Part shown: positions 33,759 to 43,234 of the stretch, piece after piece
Position numbering within the stretch: position 1 is the first letter of the stretch
How the letters are laid out: each line of letters starts with the position of its first letter
NCBI GenBank assembly: GCA_937951675.1
Contig: CALFBI010000001.1
Coordinates: 1 to 64,000, forward strand
Length of the DNA: 64,000 bases
Direction: 5' to 3'
Origin: an uncultured Verrucomicrobiales bacterium
GTDB lineage: Bacteria > Verrucomicrobiota > Verrucomicrobiia > Verrucomicrobiales > Akkermansiaceae
Program-made: the position numbers and the translations under genes
The notes under the pieces: generated by a model
What the model saw: only the letters and a program-made list of their open reading frames with translations
Database searches by the model: none
Told to the model about the DNA's origin: nothing

Positions 33759-33904
33759 AATGCCAAGAATCAAAATCTGCGTTCAGATGAGCAAAGTTCT
33801 CACTTATACTCCACTCAAAGCGCTCTTCTTTCTAGAAAAAAGATTTAAAATACAAAGCTTTTTCCCCTGTGATCGATTCGATTCTTAATTTGCGGCTCTC
33901 GCTC

Positions 33905-34105
33905 TTAAACATCGATCTCGTTTTTCTTTTTCTTAGAGGGAGAAAAGAACTTTTTAAAATCAAGTCCAAGGTAAGCTGTCGTGTTAAGAAAAACGACCAA
34001 AGCAAGCCCTTCATCAATAAAAGGCACTGGATCAGGAATCACGATTCCCACCGCAAAATACAATGCTGATAAACAGGCCAAAACGATCGCAATCAATTTT
34101 TTCAT
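33905..34105 (-). CDS. Small membrane protein, unknown function
   Basis: 66 residues with two hydrophobic segments around a Pro-rich turn (GIVIPDPVPFIDEGLALVVF) and a Lys-rich C-terminal tail. The DPVPFIDE turn recalls short DUF1232-like proteins, in which PDxIPxxG/DE occurs between helices; the match is weak. It is next to a pair of hairpins at 34155-34229. I keep it because the size, helix arrangement and charge pattern are coherent. Confidence 0.5.
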   Translation of the reverse strand: MKKLIAIVLACLSALYFAVGIVIPDPVPFIDEGLALVVFLNTTAYLGLDFKKFFSPSKKKKNEIDV

Positions 34106-34154
34106 AGTTCAGACTTACCAAAAAGACGCCTTAAAAGCAAAAAATAACGGTTAT

Positions 34155-34190
34155 AATGAAAGTGAGTGATTCTCATCACTCACTTTCATT
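34155..34190. repeat. Perfect 16-bp inverted repeat
   Basis: AATGAAAGTGAGTGAT (34155-34170) and its exact complement (34175-34190) are separated by TCTC. There is no T run directly after the stem in either direction. It lies 50 bases upstream of the 66-residue gene and 14 bases from the helicase terminator. It could be a protein-binding palindrome, a processing stem or a second terminator. Confidence 0.8.
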
Positions 34191-34203
34191 CGCCCTCCAT
34201 AAA

Positions 34204-34229
34204 AAAAGGAGCTGTTTCCAGCTCCTTTT
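34204..34229 (-). terminator. Rho-independent terminator of the SNF2 helicase gene
   Basis: A perfect 11-bp stem (AAAAGGAGCTG with its complement) and a TTTC loop; on the minus strand it is followed by seven T. It begins about 25 bases after the helicase stop. Confidence 0.85.
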
Positions 34230-34252
34230 AAAACAAATCGCGAATCTCTCTC

Positions 34253-37200
34253 TTAATCTCCCATATCCTCCTCAACCCCGTGGCTAAGAATAAACTGGAG
34301 ATCATTAAGATCAAGGTTACTTGCAAAACCTTCGTCACCAAGAACGTTCGTTACTAAAGCGGTCTTCTGATGCTGTAATACACGGATTTTTTCCTCCACT
34401 GAATCCCTTGTTAAGAGACGGTAAGCAATCACCTTATTTTTTTGACCAATCCGATGAGTTCGATCGATTGCTTGGTTTTCTACAGCAGGGTTCCACCATG
34501 GATCATAAAGAATGACATAAGACGCCGAAGTCAAGTTAAGACCAGCTCCACCCGCTTTCAGGGAAAGAAGGAATACTGAGGGATCTTTTGTTGTTTGGAA
34601 ACGTTCGATCTCGCCTTTCCGGTCTTTGGTCTGGCCGGTGAGGTAATGAAGCGCTCGTCCATCTAACTCCAATCGGCTTTTGATAATCTCCAACATCGAA
34701 ACGAATTGTGAGAAGACGAGAACCTTATGGCCTTCTTCCCGAAGTTGATCGAGAAGATAGAAGAGAGCCGTCAGCTTCGAGCTTTCTTCTTTCAAATATT
34801 TGGGATCAATCAACCCTGGATGACAACAAATCTGGCGTAATCGCATCAGCCCCTGAAGAATCGCAAAGCTGTTTTTCTTAACGGCTTCGTCTGAGTCGAG
34901 TCCCAAGAGTGCTTTCTGAATCCGGCGAAGTTCTGCCTTATAAAGCTCCTGCTGGATGCCTTCCATGTTGGCGTAAACCTCTTCCTCTGTTCTTGGCGGA
35001 AGATCTTTTGCTACTTGAAGCTTCGTTCTACGAAGTAAGAAAGGACGCAAACGTGCTGCCAAACGAGTCTGAGAACCTGGATCCTTCCGCTTATCAAAGC
35101 GTTTTTTGAAATACGCTCGACTTCCAAGAACTCCTGGCATCGCGAAGGACATCAAAGACCACATATCCATAAGGCGATTCTCAATCGGGGTCCCGGTAAG
35201 AACGAGGCGGTTTTTAGCATCAAGTTCACGCGCACATTTTGCGGCTTTTGAATCTGGGTTTTTGATTTGCTGCCCCTCATCGAGGATCGTCACCAACCAA
35301 TTGACCTTATTGAGTTCTTCTCCACAAACACGAAGCTGGGCGTAGTTAAGAACAACTACATCTAACTCGGTCGCGACTTCTTCATGATCAAAGTCATCAC
35401 GGGTTCTGAGAATTTTCACACGAAGCGCATTTGCAAACTTCTCAATCTCTGTAGCCCAGACATCCAGAACAGACTTCGGACAAACCACGAGAGCTGGACC
35501 AGAGCGATCTTTGATTGGTTTCTTTTCGTTCTCTTCACGAAGCCAGAGGATATAGGTAATACTTTGAATCGTTTTACCTAGCCCCATGTCATCGGCCAAA
35601 ATTCCGCCAAAATTATTTTTAGCCAGATAAGCTAAGAAGCGGAAACCTTCAACCTGGTAAGGGCGAAGATCAGCATTGAGGCCTTTTGGCACCTCTGCAT
35701 CAACTTCGATCTGGATTTCACGAGCTGAATCTTTGATTCGTTTCCAAGCTTTCGGGTCAAAAACCTCGGCCGCTTTTGGATCGGCAAGTTGCATCGCATG
35801 CATCCGATGAGTTTCTCCAGAAAGGTCAAATGGATCAAGGCCTAGGCGCGTCACGGCATCACGCTGATCATCATCAAGCTTAATTTCTAACCGCATCCAA
35901 GAGCCATCATCCATCCGAACATAACCTCCCCGAGCAGCAACGAGCTGACGAATTTGAATTTTGCTCAACGTCACTCCATCGACATCAATCACAATGCGAA
36001 GGTCAAACCAATCAATATCCTGATTGACGACTTCAAAACGAATCGCGGCGGTAACAGGGTCTGCCAAAATCGTCTGAAGTTTCCCATCCATCTGGATTTC
36101 AAAATCTTCAGGCATCTTTTCCGTCCACTCTACAAATTTCTCAGGAAACTGCTTAGTGACTCTCGTCTTAAAGGCATCAAGTTTCTCGTCATACGTTAAC
36201 CCCATGTCCAACAAAACAGAAGGGACCGCATAAAGTTTTTCGCGGGCAAAACGTAGTAGTTGTTTCCCACGCACCACTTTTTGATCTACAATCTCCCACC
36301 CTGACTTAATCAGTTTTTCGGTGCGACGTTCTTTGACTTCAAGAGCTTTCACTCCAACTACAAGGTGCTCTGTCTCGGCAGAAGTAAGGCCCTGCTCAAT
36401 CCGCATCTTTAAGTTAGGGTATAACTCTAAATCAACAACGCGTTCTTTAAGACTCTCTGGCAGAGTGGCTCCAATTTTACGCAAAAACTCAACACCCTCG
36501 AGACTATTGATGACTTTGCTCGGGATATAATACCTAGGCATTACCTCTGTCTCCTCTAGCCAGCGAGGTGGCCCAGGAAAAACAGTTTCATCAGATTGGT
36601 AGTAAACTTCTCTTCCAGGAAGAAGGCGAACCGAATGAGAAACGTCATCCCCTTCTGCTGTGATTAACTGCAGTGCAAAAACATTAGGGTTTGCCGGATC
36701 ATCCAGACAAGTCCAACTCAAAGGTTGATCTACTACCTTAAACTCACGAGAATCAAGGTTCACTAAATACCCCTTGAGCTCTTCTTGCACGAACAAGCGG
36801 TTCATGAATGAACAGCACTTTTCTTCATCGAGATCAAGCACCATATCCTGAGTATCATGGTAGTAAGAAAGGAAATTCTCCCAAAGAAGTTGGGATGCAT
36901 TATTCATGCGCAGCGAAGCACTGGTATACAGAGTCGTCAGTCTTTCAATTTCAGGTTTTTCACGAACAACATACCATTCTTGCTCGCCCTCCTTTACTTC
37001 AAGACGAGCTTCATTAATCGTTGAGACCAGGCGGAAATCAACTTGAACAGGCAACTCTTGCGGTGGTCGTTCAATGACACTTTCAATGCGGTCATACCAA
37101 GAGGCCACTTCGCGCTCTTGCTCCCACTCTTTCATTTTTTTCTGAACATCACTGAGATCTGTGATGCAATTAATGAAATCAGGATAAGGAAGTTTCTTTT

Positions 37201-37777
37201 TGTAGAAAGCGTAAGCGAGATAATTCCAAAATTCGATGATATCACCTGGAGGAATCGGCCAGAGTTCCAACGGGTCATAGCTAATGATTTCCCAACGTGG
37301 GTTCAGCCGCACCATATCGTGATCGTGGATTTCTCCCTCAATCACATAACGACGATAACGCTTCTCTACCTTCGAAATGAAATCAGCTTCTTTATCATCC
37401 AGCTCACGATCGAGCTTTTCTTCAATAATGTCTAAAATGGGAGCGTCATCAAATTCATTAGGCGACTCAGGAAGGTCTTCACCGCGATACATGCGCTCCA
37501 ACATCGTCGCAAACATCGCCGCACCTGCCACGCTCTCATCTTCTGTAGAACAGCTCCCAAACCAACGATTTCCCTGTAGGCGTAAAGTCGTGCGATGAGT
37601 TCCATGTTGATCTTCAACTCGCCCTTGGATAAAAAGATGATTCCCAAAGATTTGTGAAACGGCGGCTTCTTTTTGCAATTCTTCGCCACGTTGACGAACT
37701 TCTTCAGGAAAACTGTTCAAGAAGTTCAACGTCGCACGATCAGGATTAAGCGCAGATAAGCTGGAAGATGGAGTCAT
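34253..37777 (-). CDS. SNF2/Rad54-family DEAD/DEAH-box helicase
   Basis: 1,174 residues from the ATG at 37777 (a TTG at 37792 is possible). The first about 690 residues have no clear domain beyond a mixed alpha/beta pattern that often accompanies bacterial SNF2 proteins. The motor starts with GGILADDMGLGKTIQSITYI (motif I), then ILDEGQQIKN (motif II with DEGQ), LVLTGTPIENRLMDMW (motif III), and the C-lobe with LSLKAGGAGLNLTSASYVIL and ENQAIDRTHRIGQ (motifs V and VI). Bacterial members remodel RNA polymerase or DNA-bound proteins. Not linked here to a restriction or defence operon. Confidence 0.9.
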   Translation of the reverse strand: MTPSSSLSALNPDRATLNFLNSFPEEVRQRGEELQKEAAVSQIFGNHLFIQGRVEDQHGTHRTTLRLQGNRWFGSCSTEDESVAGAAMFATMLERMYRGEDLPESPNEFDDAPILDIIEEKLDRELDDKEADFISKVEKRYRRYVIEGEIHDHDMVRLNPRWEIISYDPLELWPIPPGDIIEFWNYLAYAFYKKKLPYPDFINCITDLSDVQKKMKEWEQEREVASWYDRIESVIERPPQELPVQVDFRLVSTINEARLEVKEGEQEWYVVREKPEIERLTTLYTSASLRMNNASQLLWENFLSYYHDTQDMVLDLDEEKCCSFMNRLFVQEELKGYLVNLDSREFKVVDQPLSWTCLDDPANPNVFALQLITAEGDDVSHSVRLLPGREVYYQSDETVFPGPPRWLEETEVMPRYYIPSKVINSLEGVEFLRKIGATLPESLKERVVDLELYPNLKMRIEQGLTSAETEHLVVGVKALEVKERRTEKLIKSGWEIVDQKVVRGKQLLRFAREKLYAVPSVLLDMGLTYDEKLDAFKTRVTKQFPEKFVEWTEKMPEDFEIQMDGKLQTILADPVTAAIRFEVVNQDIDWFDLRIVIDVDGVTLSKIQIRQLVAARGGYVRMDDGSWMRLEIKLDDDQRDAVTRLGLDPFDLSGETHRMHAMQLADPKAAEVFDPKAWKRIKDSAREIQIEVDAEVPKGLNADLRPYQVEGFRFLAYLAKNNFGGILADDMGLGKTIQSITYILWLREENEKKPIKDRSGPALVVCPKSVLDVWATEIEKFANALRVKILRTRDDFDHEEVATELDVVVLNYAQLRVCGEELNKVNWLVTILDEGQQIKNPDSKAAKCARELDAKNRLVLTGTPIENRLMDMWSLMSFAMPGVLGSRAYFKKRFDKRKDPGSQTRLAARLRPFLLRRTKLQVAKDLPPRTEEEVYANMEGIQQELYKAELRRIQKALLGLDSDEAVKKNSFAILQGLMRLRQICCHPGLIDPKYLKEESSKLTALFYLLDQLREEGHKVLVFSQFVSMLEIIKSRLELDGRALHYLTGQTKDRKGEIERFQTTKDPSVFLLSLKAGGAGLNLTSASYVILYDPWWNPAVENQAIDRTHRIGQKNKVIAYRLLTRDSVEEKIRVLQHQKTALVTNVLGDEGFASNLDLNDLQFILSHGVEEDMGD

Positions 37778-37905
37778 TCGATAATTTTTCAATCTCAGTT
37801 AATTCTAGAAATCAAAGGAGCGATACATTAACACCCCTTCTCAAAAAATAGCAACCCCTTCGAGCTCAGATCCCAGACTTTTTTCTTTTCGTTCTCAGAA
37901 AAAGG

Positions 37906-38793
37906 CTAAGCCTCCTTCCGACGACGACGAATTTGCTGCCAAAGTAAGCCATCTAATGGACCAAAGCCCCAAGCTAACATAAAAAGAAAGGCTCCAAACA
38001 AAACAATCGAGGCCCCCGTGTTCATATCGGTCCAAACCGCGAGACAAACCCCTCCCACTGATGATAGTAAACTATGCAATGCGGCAATTAATAACACTTT
38101 GGGTAAACGCACGGCACAAAGGCTCGCCGTTGCTCCAGGTAAAATGAGCAATGAAACCACCAAAATCGCTCCAACCACTTGGAACGCCGCCACCACCACA
38201 AAGGAAGTCAAAGCCATCAGCAGATAATGACTCAAAATAGGGCGATACCGTAAAGAGCTCGCCAAAGCCGTATCGAAGGAAACCACAAAAAGAACCCGGT
38301 AAAATAGGGTAACGATGCCCACAACCATCAATGCGACCACGAAAAGAGAGAGCAAAGGGGCTGGAATGGAAACAGAGAAAAAGGAAACCAGATCAGACTG
38401 AACAAGATGCTCCAAATCACCGTGCAAGACACAATCGGTATCAAGATCCACTTTATCAGACACTCTTGAAATCAAAAGAACCCCGAATGCGAAAAGAGTT
38501 GTGAAAACTACCCCAATCGCAGCGTCTTGCTTAATCCTGCTTTTCTGATGAATGAGCTCTATCAAGACCGTGGTTACAAAACCAGCCAACCCTGCCCCTA
38601 AAATAAGCCAAGGAGAAGACAGACTCTTCGATATCAAAAAACCGAGCACAATCCCTGGAAGCACGCTGTGACTCATCGCATCCCCCACCAGGGACATTCT
38701 TCGGATCACGAGAAAAGTGCCCACTTGAGAGCACGGAAGAGCCGCCAAAAAGCCTCCTAAGCCGAGCATAAAATACATTTGCCACTCCGTCAC
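37906..38793 (-). CDS. Metal ABC transporter permease (TroD/MntC-like)
   Basis: 295 residues from a GTG that overlaps the preceding stop by 4 bases. ABC-3 permease: about eight hydrophobic helices and the sequence MSLVGDAMSHSVLPGIVLGF, the hallmark of this family (Mn, Zn or Fe import). GAILVVSLLILPGATASL follows further on. Last gene of the metal operon; partner of the permease-repressor fusion upstream. Confidence 0.9.
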   Translation of the reverse strand: MTEWQMYFMLGLGGFLAALPCSQVGTFLVIRRMSLVGDAMSHSVLPGIVLGFLISKSLSSPWLILGAGLAGFVTTVLIELIHQKSRIKQDAAIGVVFTTLFAFGVLLISRVSDKVDLDTDCVLHGDLEHLVQSDLVSFFSVSIPAPLLSLFVVALMVVGIVTLFYRVLFVVSFDTALASSLRYRPILSHYLLMALTSFVVVAAFQVVGAILVVSLLILPGATASLCAVRLPKVLLIAALHSLLSSVGGVCLAVWTDMNTGASIVLFGAFLFMLAWGFGPLDGLLWQQIRRRRKEA

Positions 38794-40076
38794 TTTTGCC
38801 CCCCTTCTCTTAATAAGACACTTGTTTTTGCGGGGTCAGGAATAGGCATCCCATGAGGATCGGCCGTTGGAAAATCAAGCTGCTTTTCAAGAGCTTCTAA
38901 AAGGTCACCTTTTAATACATGCTCCATTTTCTCAGCATCATCATGCACGTGATCCGTTTGGTAATCAGCCTCATTGATCAAATAAAGCTCCCAAAGTCGG
39001 TGATTCCGAATCAGCTCCGCAGCACGCTGCTCCCCATTCATTGTCAACTGCCATACATCTCTCCCGGACAGTGACTCTATCAACCCCACTTTCTTTAATG
39101 AAAAAAGCTCTGGTAAAACATGTGAGGGCGAACGTCTTCGATACTGAGCTAACTCCGACAAAGTGACTGCCCTCTTTCCATCGGAACGCTGTTCCTTGAT
39201 TCGGTAAAGCGATTGCAAAGTGTTTTCTCTTCGGATCTGGCGCACTTGTTGACGCCTTCGCAAATATTTCGCCAAAACCCCATATTGAGGAGCAAACAGG
39301 AAAGCCAAGCCAAACAGAGCGGCAGCGGAAATCGCGATCGCAGGCCCCGTTGGGGTCTTTAGTTGCTGGTAAGACCACAAGCACCCTATCATCCCTGCCA
39401 AAATTGAAAAACCTACCGAAAGCATCATCATCTTCGAAAATCGGTCTGTCAAAAGATAGGCTGTAGCTGCCGGTGTAATGAGCATAGCCGAAACAAGAAC
39501 CACCCCAACCGCCTGCATTGAAACCACCACCGCGGCCGCAAGAAGGAAAGCAAAAATAGAGTCTAACACCTTTACTGGGTAAGATAAATTACGAGCAAAC
39601 CCAGGATCAAAACTCGCCACATAAAAAGGGCGCCGAAGTAAGGCTACGGCACAGACAATGAGTAAAGAAACTCCACCCATCATCAATAAATCGGAATCCG
39701 TAATGGCCGCAATCTGCCCGTATAAATAAGAACTCACTCCCGTTTGCGGGCTCAAACTATGCAATCCGACCCCAAACGCAAAAAAAGTCACTAACACCAC
39801 TCCCAAGCTAGCATCCTGCTTCAGACGAGTCGTTCGTTGAAGCGACCCTGACATCAATGCCCCCAAAATCCCTGCCAACAAAGCACAGCCTAAAATGAAA
39901 TAGGGATTTTTTTCATCCTGCAGGAAAAAGCCAAGCACCACTCCAGGGAACACTGCATGCGACATCGTATCACCAAAAAGAGACATTCGACGAACGACCA
40001 CATAACTCCCTATCAACCCACAAGAAAGCCCTAAAAAAAGGCTCGCTAAAAGAGCTGTCTGTAATGCGCCGAACAT
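38790..40076 (-). CDS. Metal ABC transporter permease fused to a DtxR/MntR-type repressor
   Basis: 428 residues. Residues 1-275 are an ABC-3 permease (MSLFGDTMSHAVFPGVVLGF). From about 283 a full DtxR-type regulator follows: winged helix with LYRIKEQRSDGKRAVTLSEL, PSHVLPELFSLKKVGLIE; then the metal and dimer domain RNHRLWELYL, HVHDDAEKMEHVL and DPHGMPIP. Candidate metal ligands are H359, E363, H378, E382, E385 and H386. The E-x-x-E-H pattern follows MntR (Mn) rather than the Cys/Met of DtxR/IdeR. Only the final SH3-like domain is absent. The fusion ties sensing to the membrane. See the operator at 41868. Confidence 0.88.
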   Translation of the reverse strand: MFGALQTALLASLFLGLSCGLIGSYVVVRRMSLFGDTMSHAVFPGVVLGFFLQDEKNPYFILGCALLAGILGALMSGSLQRTTRLKQDASLGVVLVTFFAFGVGLHSLSPQTGVSSYLYGQIAAITDSDLLMMGGVSLLIVCAVALLRRPFYVASFDPGFARNLSYPVKVLDSIFAFLLAAAVVVSMQAVGVVLVSAMLITPAATAYLLTDRFSKMMMLSVGFSILAGMIGCLWSYQQLKTPTGPAIAISAAALFGLAFLFAPQYGVLAKYLRRRQQVRQIRRENTLQSLYRIKEQRSDGKRAVTLSELAQYRRRSPSHVLPELFSLKKVGLIESLSGRDVWQLTMNGEQRAAELIRNHRLWELYLINEADYQTDHVHDDAEKMEHVLKGDLLEALEKQLDFPTADPHGMPIPDPAKTSVLLREGGQK

Positions 40077-40087
40077 AAAAAATACTA

Positions 40088-40879
40088 TTAAGAATGGTCT
40101 TTATGAATTTTCTCAAGCGGGACTTTTGCGGCCTGCTCTGCCATTTCTGCCAGGATCGTCAAGCGACCTCCGTAAGTTTTTTGCAAAAGTTCTGTAGTAA
40201 AAACATCCTCCGTCTTGCCGAATGCTACGACCCGCATATTAAGCAAGATCAACATGTCAAAATAATCGCGTGCCGATTGTAAATCATGGTGCACTACGAG
40301 AACGGTCTTTCCCTGCTCTCGCAGCTCTTTAAGCAATTCAATAATCGCAGACTCTGTCGCAGCATCGACCCCCGCAAAAGGCTCATCCATAAAATAGAGA
40401 TCACTGTCTTGAGCCAAAGCTCTCGCCAAAAACACACGTTGTTGCTGCCCCCCGCTCAAACTGCCGATCTGACGCTTCGCAAAGGGAAGCATCCCCACTC
40501 GTTCAAGAGCCTCTTCAGCCCGGGCTCGTTCGGAGGCACCAGCTCGACGGAACGGGCCAAGCCGCCCGAAGGTCCCCATCATCGCAACATCCATGACAGT
40601 CACAGGAAAGTCCCAGTCCACGCTTTCACGCTGAGGCACATAACCAATTCGCCCTAAGACATCATTCACAGGTTGCCCGAAAGCTTCAGCCCACCCGCTC
40701 GCCATGGGCACCACTCCCATGATCGACTTAATCAAAGTCGACTTACCTGCCCCATTAGGACCTACGACTCCCACCAAATTTCCAGTCGGAACCGCTAAAT
40801 CTATTCCGTAAAGAACAGGCTTTTTGTGGTAAGTCACCGTGAGGTCATGAACCTCTAGCGCATGGACCTCCGTTTTCAT
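40088..40879 (-). CDS. Metal ABC transporter ATP-binding protein (TroB/MntB-like)
   Basis: 263 residues. Walker A GPNGAGKSTLIKSI, Q-loop VPQRESVDWDFPVTV, signature SGGQQQRVFLARAL and Walker B LYFMDEPFAGVD, then H-loop LVVHHDL. RESVDWDFPV is typical for the ATPases of Mn/Zn/Fe ABC-3 systems. It overlaps the upstream binding-protein gene by 4 bases and is 11 bases from the permease fusion. Confidence 0.93.
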   Translation of the reverse strand: MKTEVHALEVHDLTVTYHKKPVLYGIDLAVPTGNLVGVVGPNGAGKSTLIKSIMGVVPMASGWAEAFGQPVNDVLGRIGYVPQRESVDWDFPVTVMDVAMMGTFGRLGPFRRAGASERARAEEALERVGMLPFAKRQIGSLSGGQQQRVFLARALAQDSDLYFMDEPFAGVDAATESAIIELLKELREQGKTVLVVHHDLQSARDYFDMLILLNMRVVAFGKTEDVFTTELLQKTYGGRLTILAEMAEQAAKVPLEKIHKDHS

Positions 40880-41826
40880 TTGAGAGCGTTTACCACGGTA
40901 TTCACATTATGCTTAATCATCCCAATGTAAGTGCCTTTATCATACGACTCCTCACCCATCGTGACAACATCTCCGACAACACCCATTGCATCTGAAAAAA
41001 GCTCTTCGTGACTCACTTTCACTCCCGACTCTTTGGCCACCGCCTCGAGAGCTTTAGGGTTCACACTCGATTCTGGAAAAATGGCACGCACTCCTTTCTC
41101 TCTAATCATGGTAACGAGTTGAGCTCTATCTTTCAAACCTACTTCAGAAACCGTGGAAAGGCCTTGCAGCCCTTTGACTTCAAAATGAAAAGCGTTCCCA
41201 AAATAGAAAAAGGCATCATGACTCGTAACCAAAAAGCGCTGTTCCTCCGGAACCTCCGCTGCACGTTTGAGAGCCCACTGGTGGAGCGCCTCTAATTCTT
41301 TGTGATACGCTTCTCCTTGAGCTCGATAGGTTTCAGCACCTTCGGGATCCACCTTGCTAAGCCCGTCCACTACCGACTTCACGGTAAAAGACCATAAGCG
41401 AGGACTCCCCCATACATGAGGGTCGTAATGCCCTGGAAAATCTTCCTCTGGTGCTAATAGTTGTTCCTTAGGAATCGAATCTGTCACCGCGATAATGGCA
41501 GGTTTCCTCTTCGCCAAAGCTTCTAAACTGTCTTGCATCTTACCTTCCAAATGGAGGCCGCAATAGAAAACCGCATCAGCCTCTTGCACTGCCAAGGTAT
41601 CACTCAACTTCGGTTGATAACTATGAGGGTCTACTCCGGGCCCCATAATCCCAGTCACTTCAACCCGTTCTCCCGCTACTCGCTTCACAAGGTCTGTGAC
41701 CATGGTCGCGGTGCAAACCACCGAGAGCTTTCCTGAACCAGACTCTTCTGTTTCCTTTTTCCGGCTGCAACCAGCTAAAAACAGTGCCATGCACCCTAGC
41801 ATTAAAAAGGGTTTCATTTTCTTCAT
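40876..41826 (-). CDS. Metal-binding lipoprotein of the ABC transporter (TroA/MntA-like)
   Basis: 316 residues from the ATG at 41826 (in-frame alternatives at 41853 and 41817). Lipoprotein signal MKKMKPFLMLGCMALFLAGC. Cluster A-I binding protein: first His in PGVDPHSYQPKLSD, second His in HYDPHVWGSPRL, third in TSHDAFFYFG, and Glu/Asp near FPESSVNPK and SDAMG. His-His-Glu-Asp favours Mn or Zn. There is no His-rich loop like that of ZnuA, which leans to manganese. First gene of the operon, 41 bases downstream of the palindrome. Confidence 0.9.
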   Translation of the reverse strand: MKKMKPFLMLGCMALFLAGCSRKKETEESGSGKLSVVCTATMVTDLVKRVAGERVEVTGIMGPGVDPHSYQPKLSDTLAVQEADAVFYCGLHLEGKMQDSLEALAKRKPAIIAVTDSIPKEQLLAPEEDFPGHYDPHVWGSPRLWSFTVKSVVDGLSKVDPEGAETYRAQGEAYHKELEALHQWALKRAAEVPEEQRFLVTSHDAFFYFGNAFHFEVKGLQGLSTVSEVGLKDRAQLVTMIREKGVRAIFPESSVNPKALEAVAKESGVKVSHEELFSDAMGVVGDVVTMGEESYDKGTYIGMIKHNVNTVVNALK

Positions 41827-41867
41827 TAAGGAATGGAATGCCCTAAATATCAATTTTTGTCAATTCA

Positions 41868-41887
41868 GAATTAGGCAAGCCTAATTC
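41868..41887. promoter_or_regulatory. DtxR/MntR-like operator palindrome upstream of the metal operon
   Basis: GAATTAGGCAAGCCTAATTC is a perfect 9+9 inverted repeat with an AA centre. Its core TTAGGCAAGCCTAA matches the half-sites of DtxR-family operators (TTAGG..AGCCTAA). It lies 41 bases before the binding-protein start and 81 before ribBA, so it could control either or both. Its regulator is likely the repressor domain encoded in the same operon. Confidence 0.75.
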
Positions 41888-41968
41888 TCGGGACTCACGA
41901 CTAAATACAATAATTTACCAGCTTTCACTCGACCTCTTGAGATTCCAGGGCGATATTAAACCACGAGC

Positions 41969-43171
41969 ATGAGTGAGCTTAAGTTTCATCCCATTGAGGA
42001 AATTATCGAAGAGATCAGCGCCGGGAAAATTGTCATCGTTGCCGATGACCCCAACCGTGAGAACGAGGCGGACTTAGTCGCGGCGGCAAGCCTGATCACA
42101 CCAGAGTCTATAGCCTTCATGGCATCACATGGCCGAGGCCTTATCTGCACCCCGATCACTTCCGATCGCGCCCATGACCTTAACCTTGGGCAAATGACTC
42201 GGCGGAACCAAGAAGGTCACCAAACCGCTTTCACCGTTTCAGTAGACGCGGCAAAAGGAATCACAACGGGGATCTCAGCTGCAGATCGCGCGAGAACCAT
42301 CCAAATCTTAGCCGATGACACCGCCAAAGTTTCTGACCTTGTCCAACCTGGACACATCTTCCCATTACAAGCGGTAGAAGGAGGAGTGCTTCGTAGAGCG
42401 GGGCATACTGAAGCCTCGGTCGATCTCGCTAGACTCGCCAAGCTCCCCCCTGCTGGAGTGATTTGTGAAATCATGAACGAAGATGGAACCATGGCCCGAG
42501 TTGGGGACTTAGGTGACTACCAAACGAAGCATTCTCTCAAGGCATGCACCATTTCACAGCTAATCGAATACCGGCGCATGAGCGAACAGCTCATTGATCA
42601 CACCGAAACCATTCAATTACCAACCGATTATGGTGATTTCGATTGCCATCTTTACCAAGTTCGCACTGATGACTCTCACCATCTCGCCTTAACACGTGGC
42701 GAAATTGACCCTGACAAAGCAATCTTGGTCCGAGTTCATTCTGAGTGTTTAACTGGAGACGTCTTTGGCTCACGCCGCTGTGACTGCGGAGGGCAACTTC
42801 ATACGGCCCTTGAGAAAATTGCAGAAGAGGGAGGGGTTTTACTCTACCTCCGCCAAGAAGGACGCGGCATTGGACTCCCGGCTAAAATCAAAGCCTATAA
42901 ACTTCAACAAGAAGGGCTCGATACCGTAGAGGCTAACGAAAAACTTGGTTTCGCCTCTGATCTTCGTGATTACGGGGTTGGAGCTCAGATTTTGCAACAC
43001 CTCGGGATAGGGAAAATTCGCCTCATGACCAACAACCCAAAGAAAGTCATCGGGCTTGACGGTTACGGGCTCGAAATCATTGAACAAATTCCTATCCAAC
43101 AAGATTCCAATCCTCATAACGCTAAATATCTTGAAACCAAAAAGGATAAAATGGGGCACAAACTCATCTAA
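41969..43171 (+). CDS. ribBA: Bifunctional 3,4-dihydroxybutanone-4-phosphate synthase / GTP cyclohydrolase II
   Basis: 400 residues. N-terminal half: [20 protein letters not shown] and [14 protein letters not shown], with [15 protein letters not shown] (RibB). C-terminal half (from about 205): [20 protein letters not shown], with three zinc-binding Cys, [12 protein letters not shown] and LMTNNPKK (RibA). Supplies both starting branches of riboflavin synthesis. ribH follows. Confidence 0.95.
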   Translation: MSELKFHPIEEIIEEISAGKIVIVADDPNRENEADLVAAASLITPESIAFMASHGRGLICTPITSDRAHDLNLGQMTRRNQEGHQTAFTVSVDAAKGITTGISAADRARTIQILADDTAKVSDLVQPGHIFPLQAVEGGVLRRAGHTEASVDLARLAKLPPAGVICEIMNEDGTMARVGDLGDYQTKHSLKACTISQLIEYRRMSEQLIDHTETIQLPTDYGDFDCHLYQVRTDDSHHLALTRGEIDPDKAILVRVHSECLTGDVFGSRRCDCGGQLHTALEKIAEEGGVLLYLRQEGRGIGLPAKIKAYKLQQEGLDTVEANEKLGFASDLRDYGVGAQILQHLGIGKIRLMTNNPKKVIGLDGYGLEIIEQIPIQQDSNPHNAKYLETKKDKMGHKLI

Positions 43172-43234
43172 TCATTCAGGAATACAAGGGCTGAGTTGAC
43201 ATTACCCCCTCTTACTGACAAAACCTTTCGAACA

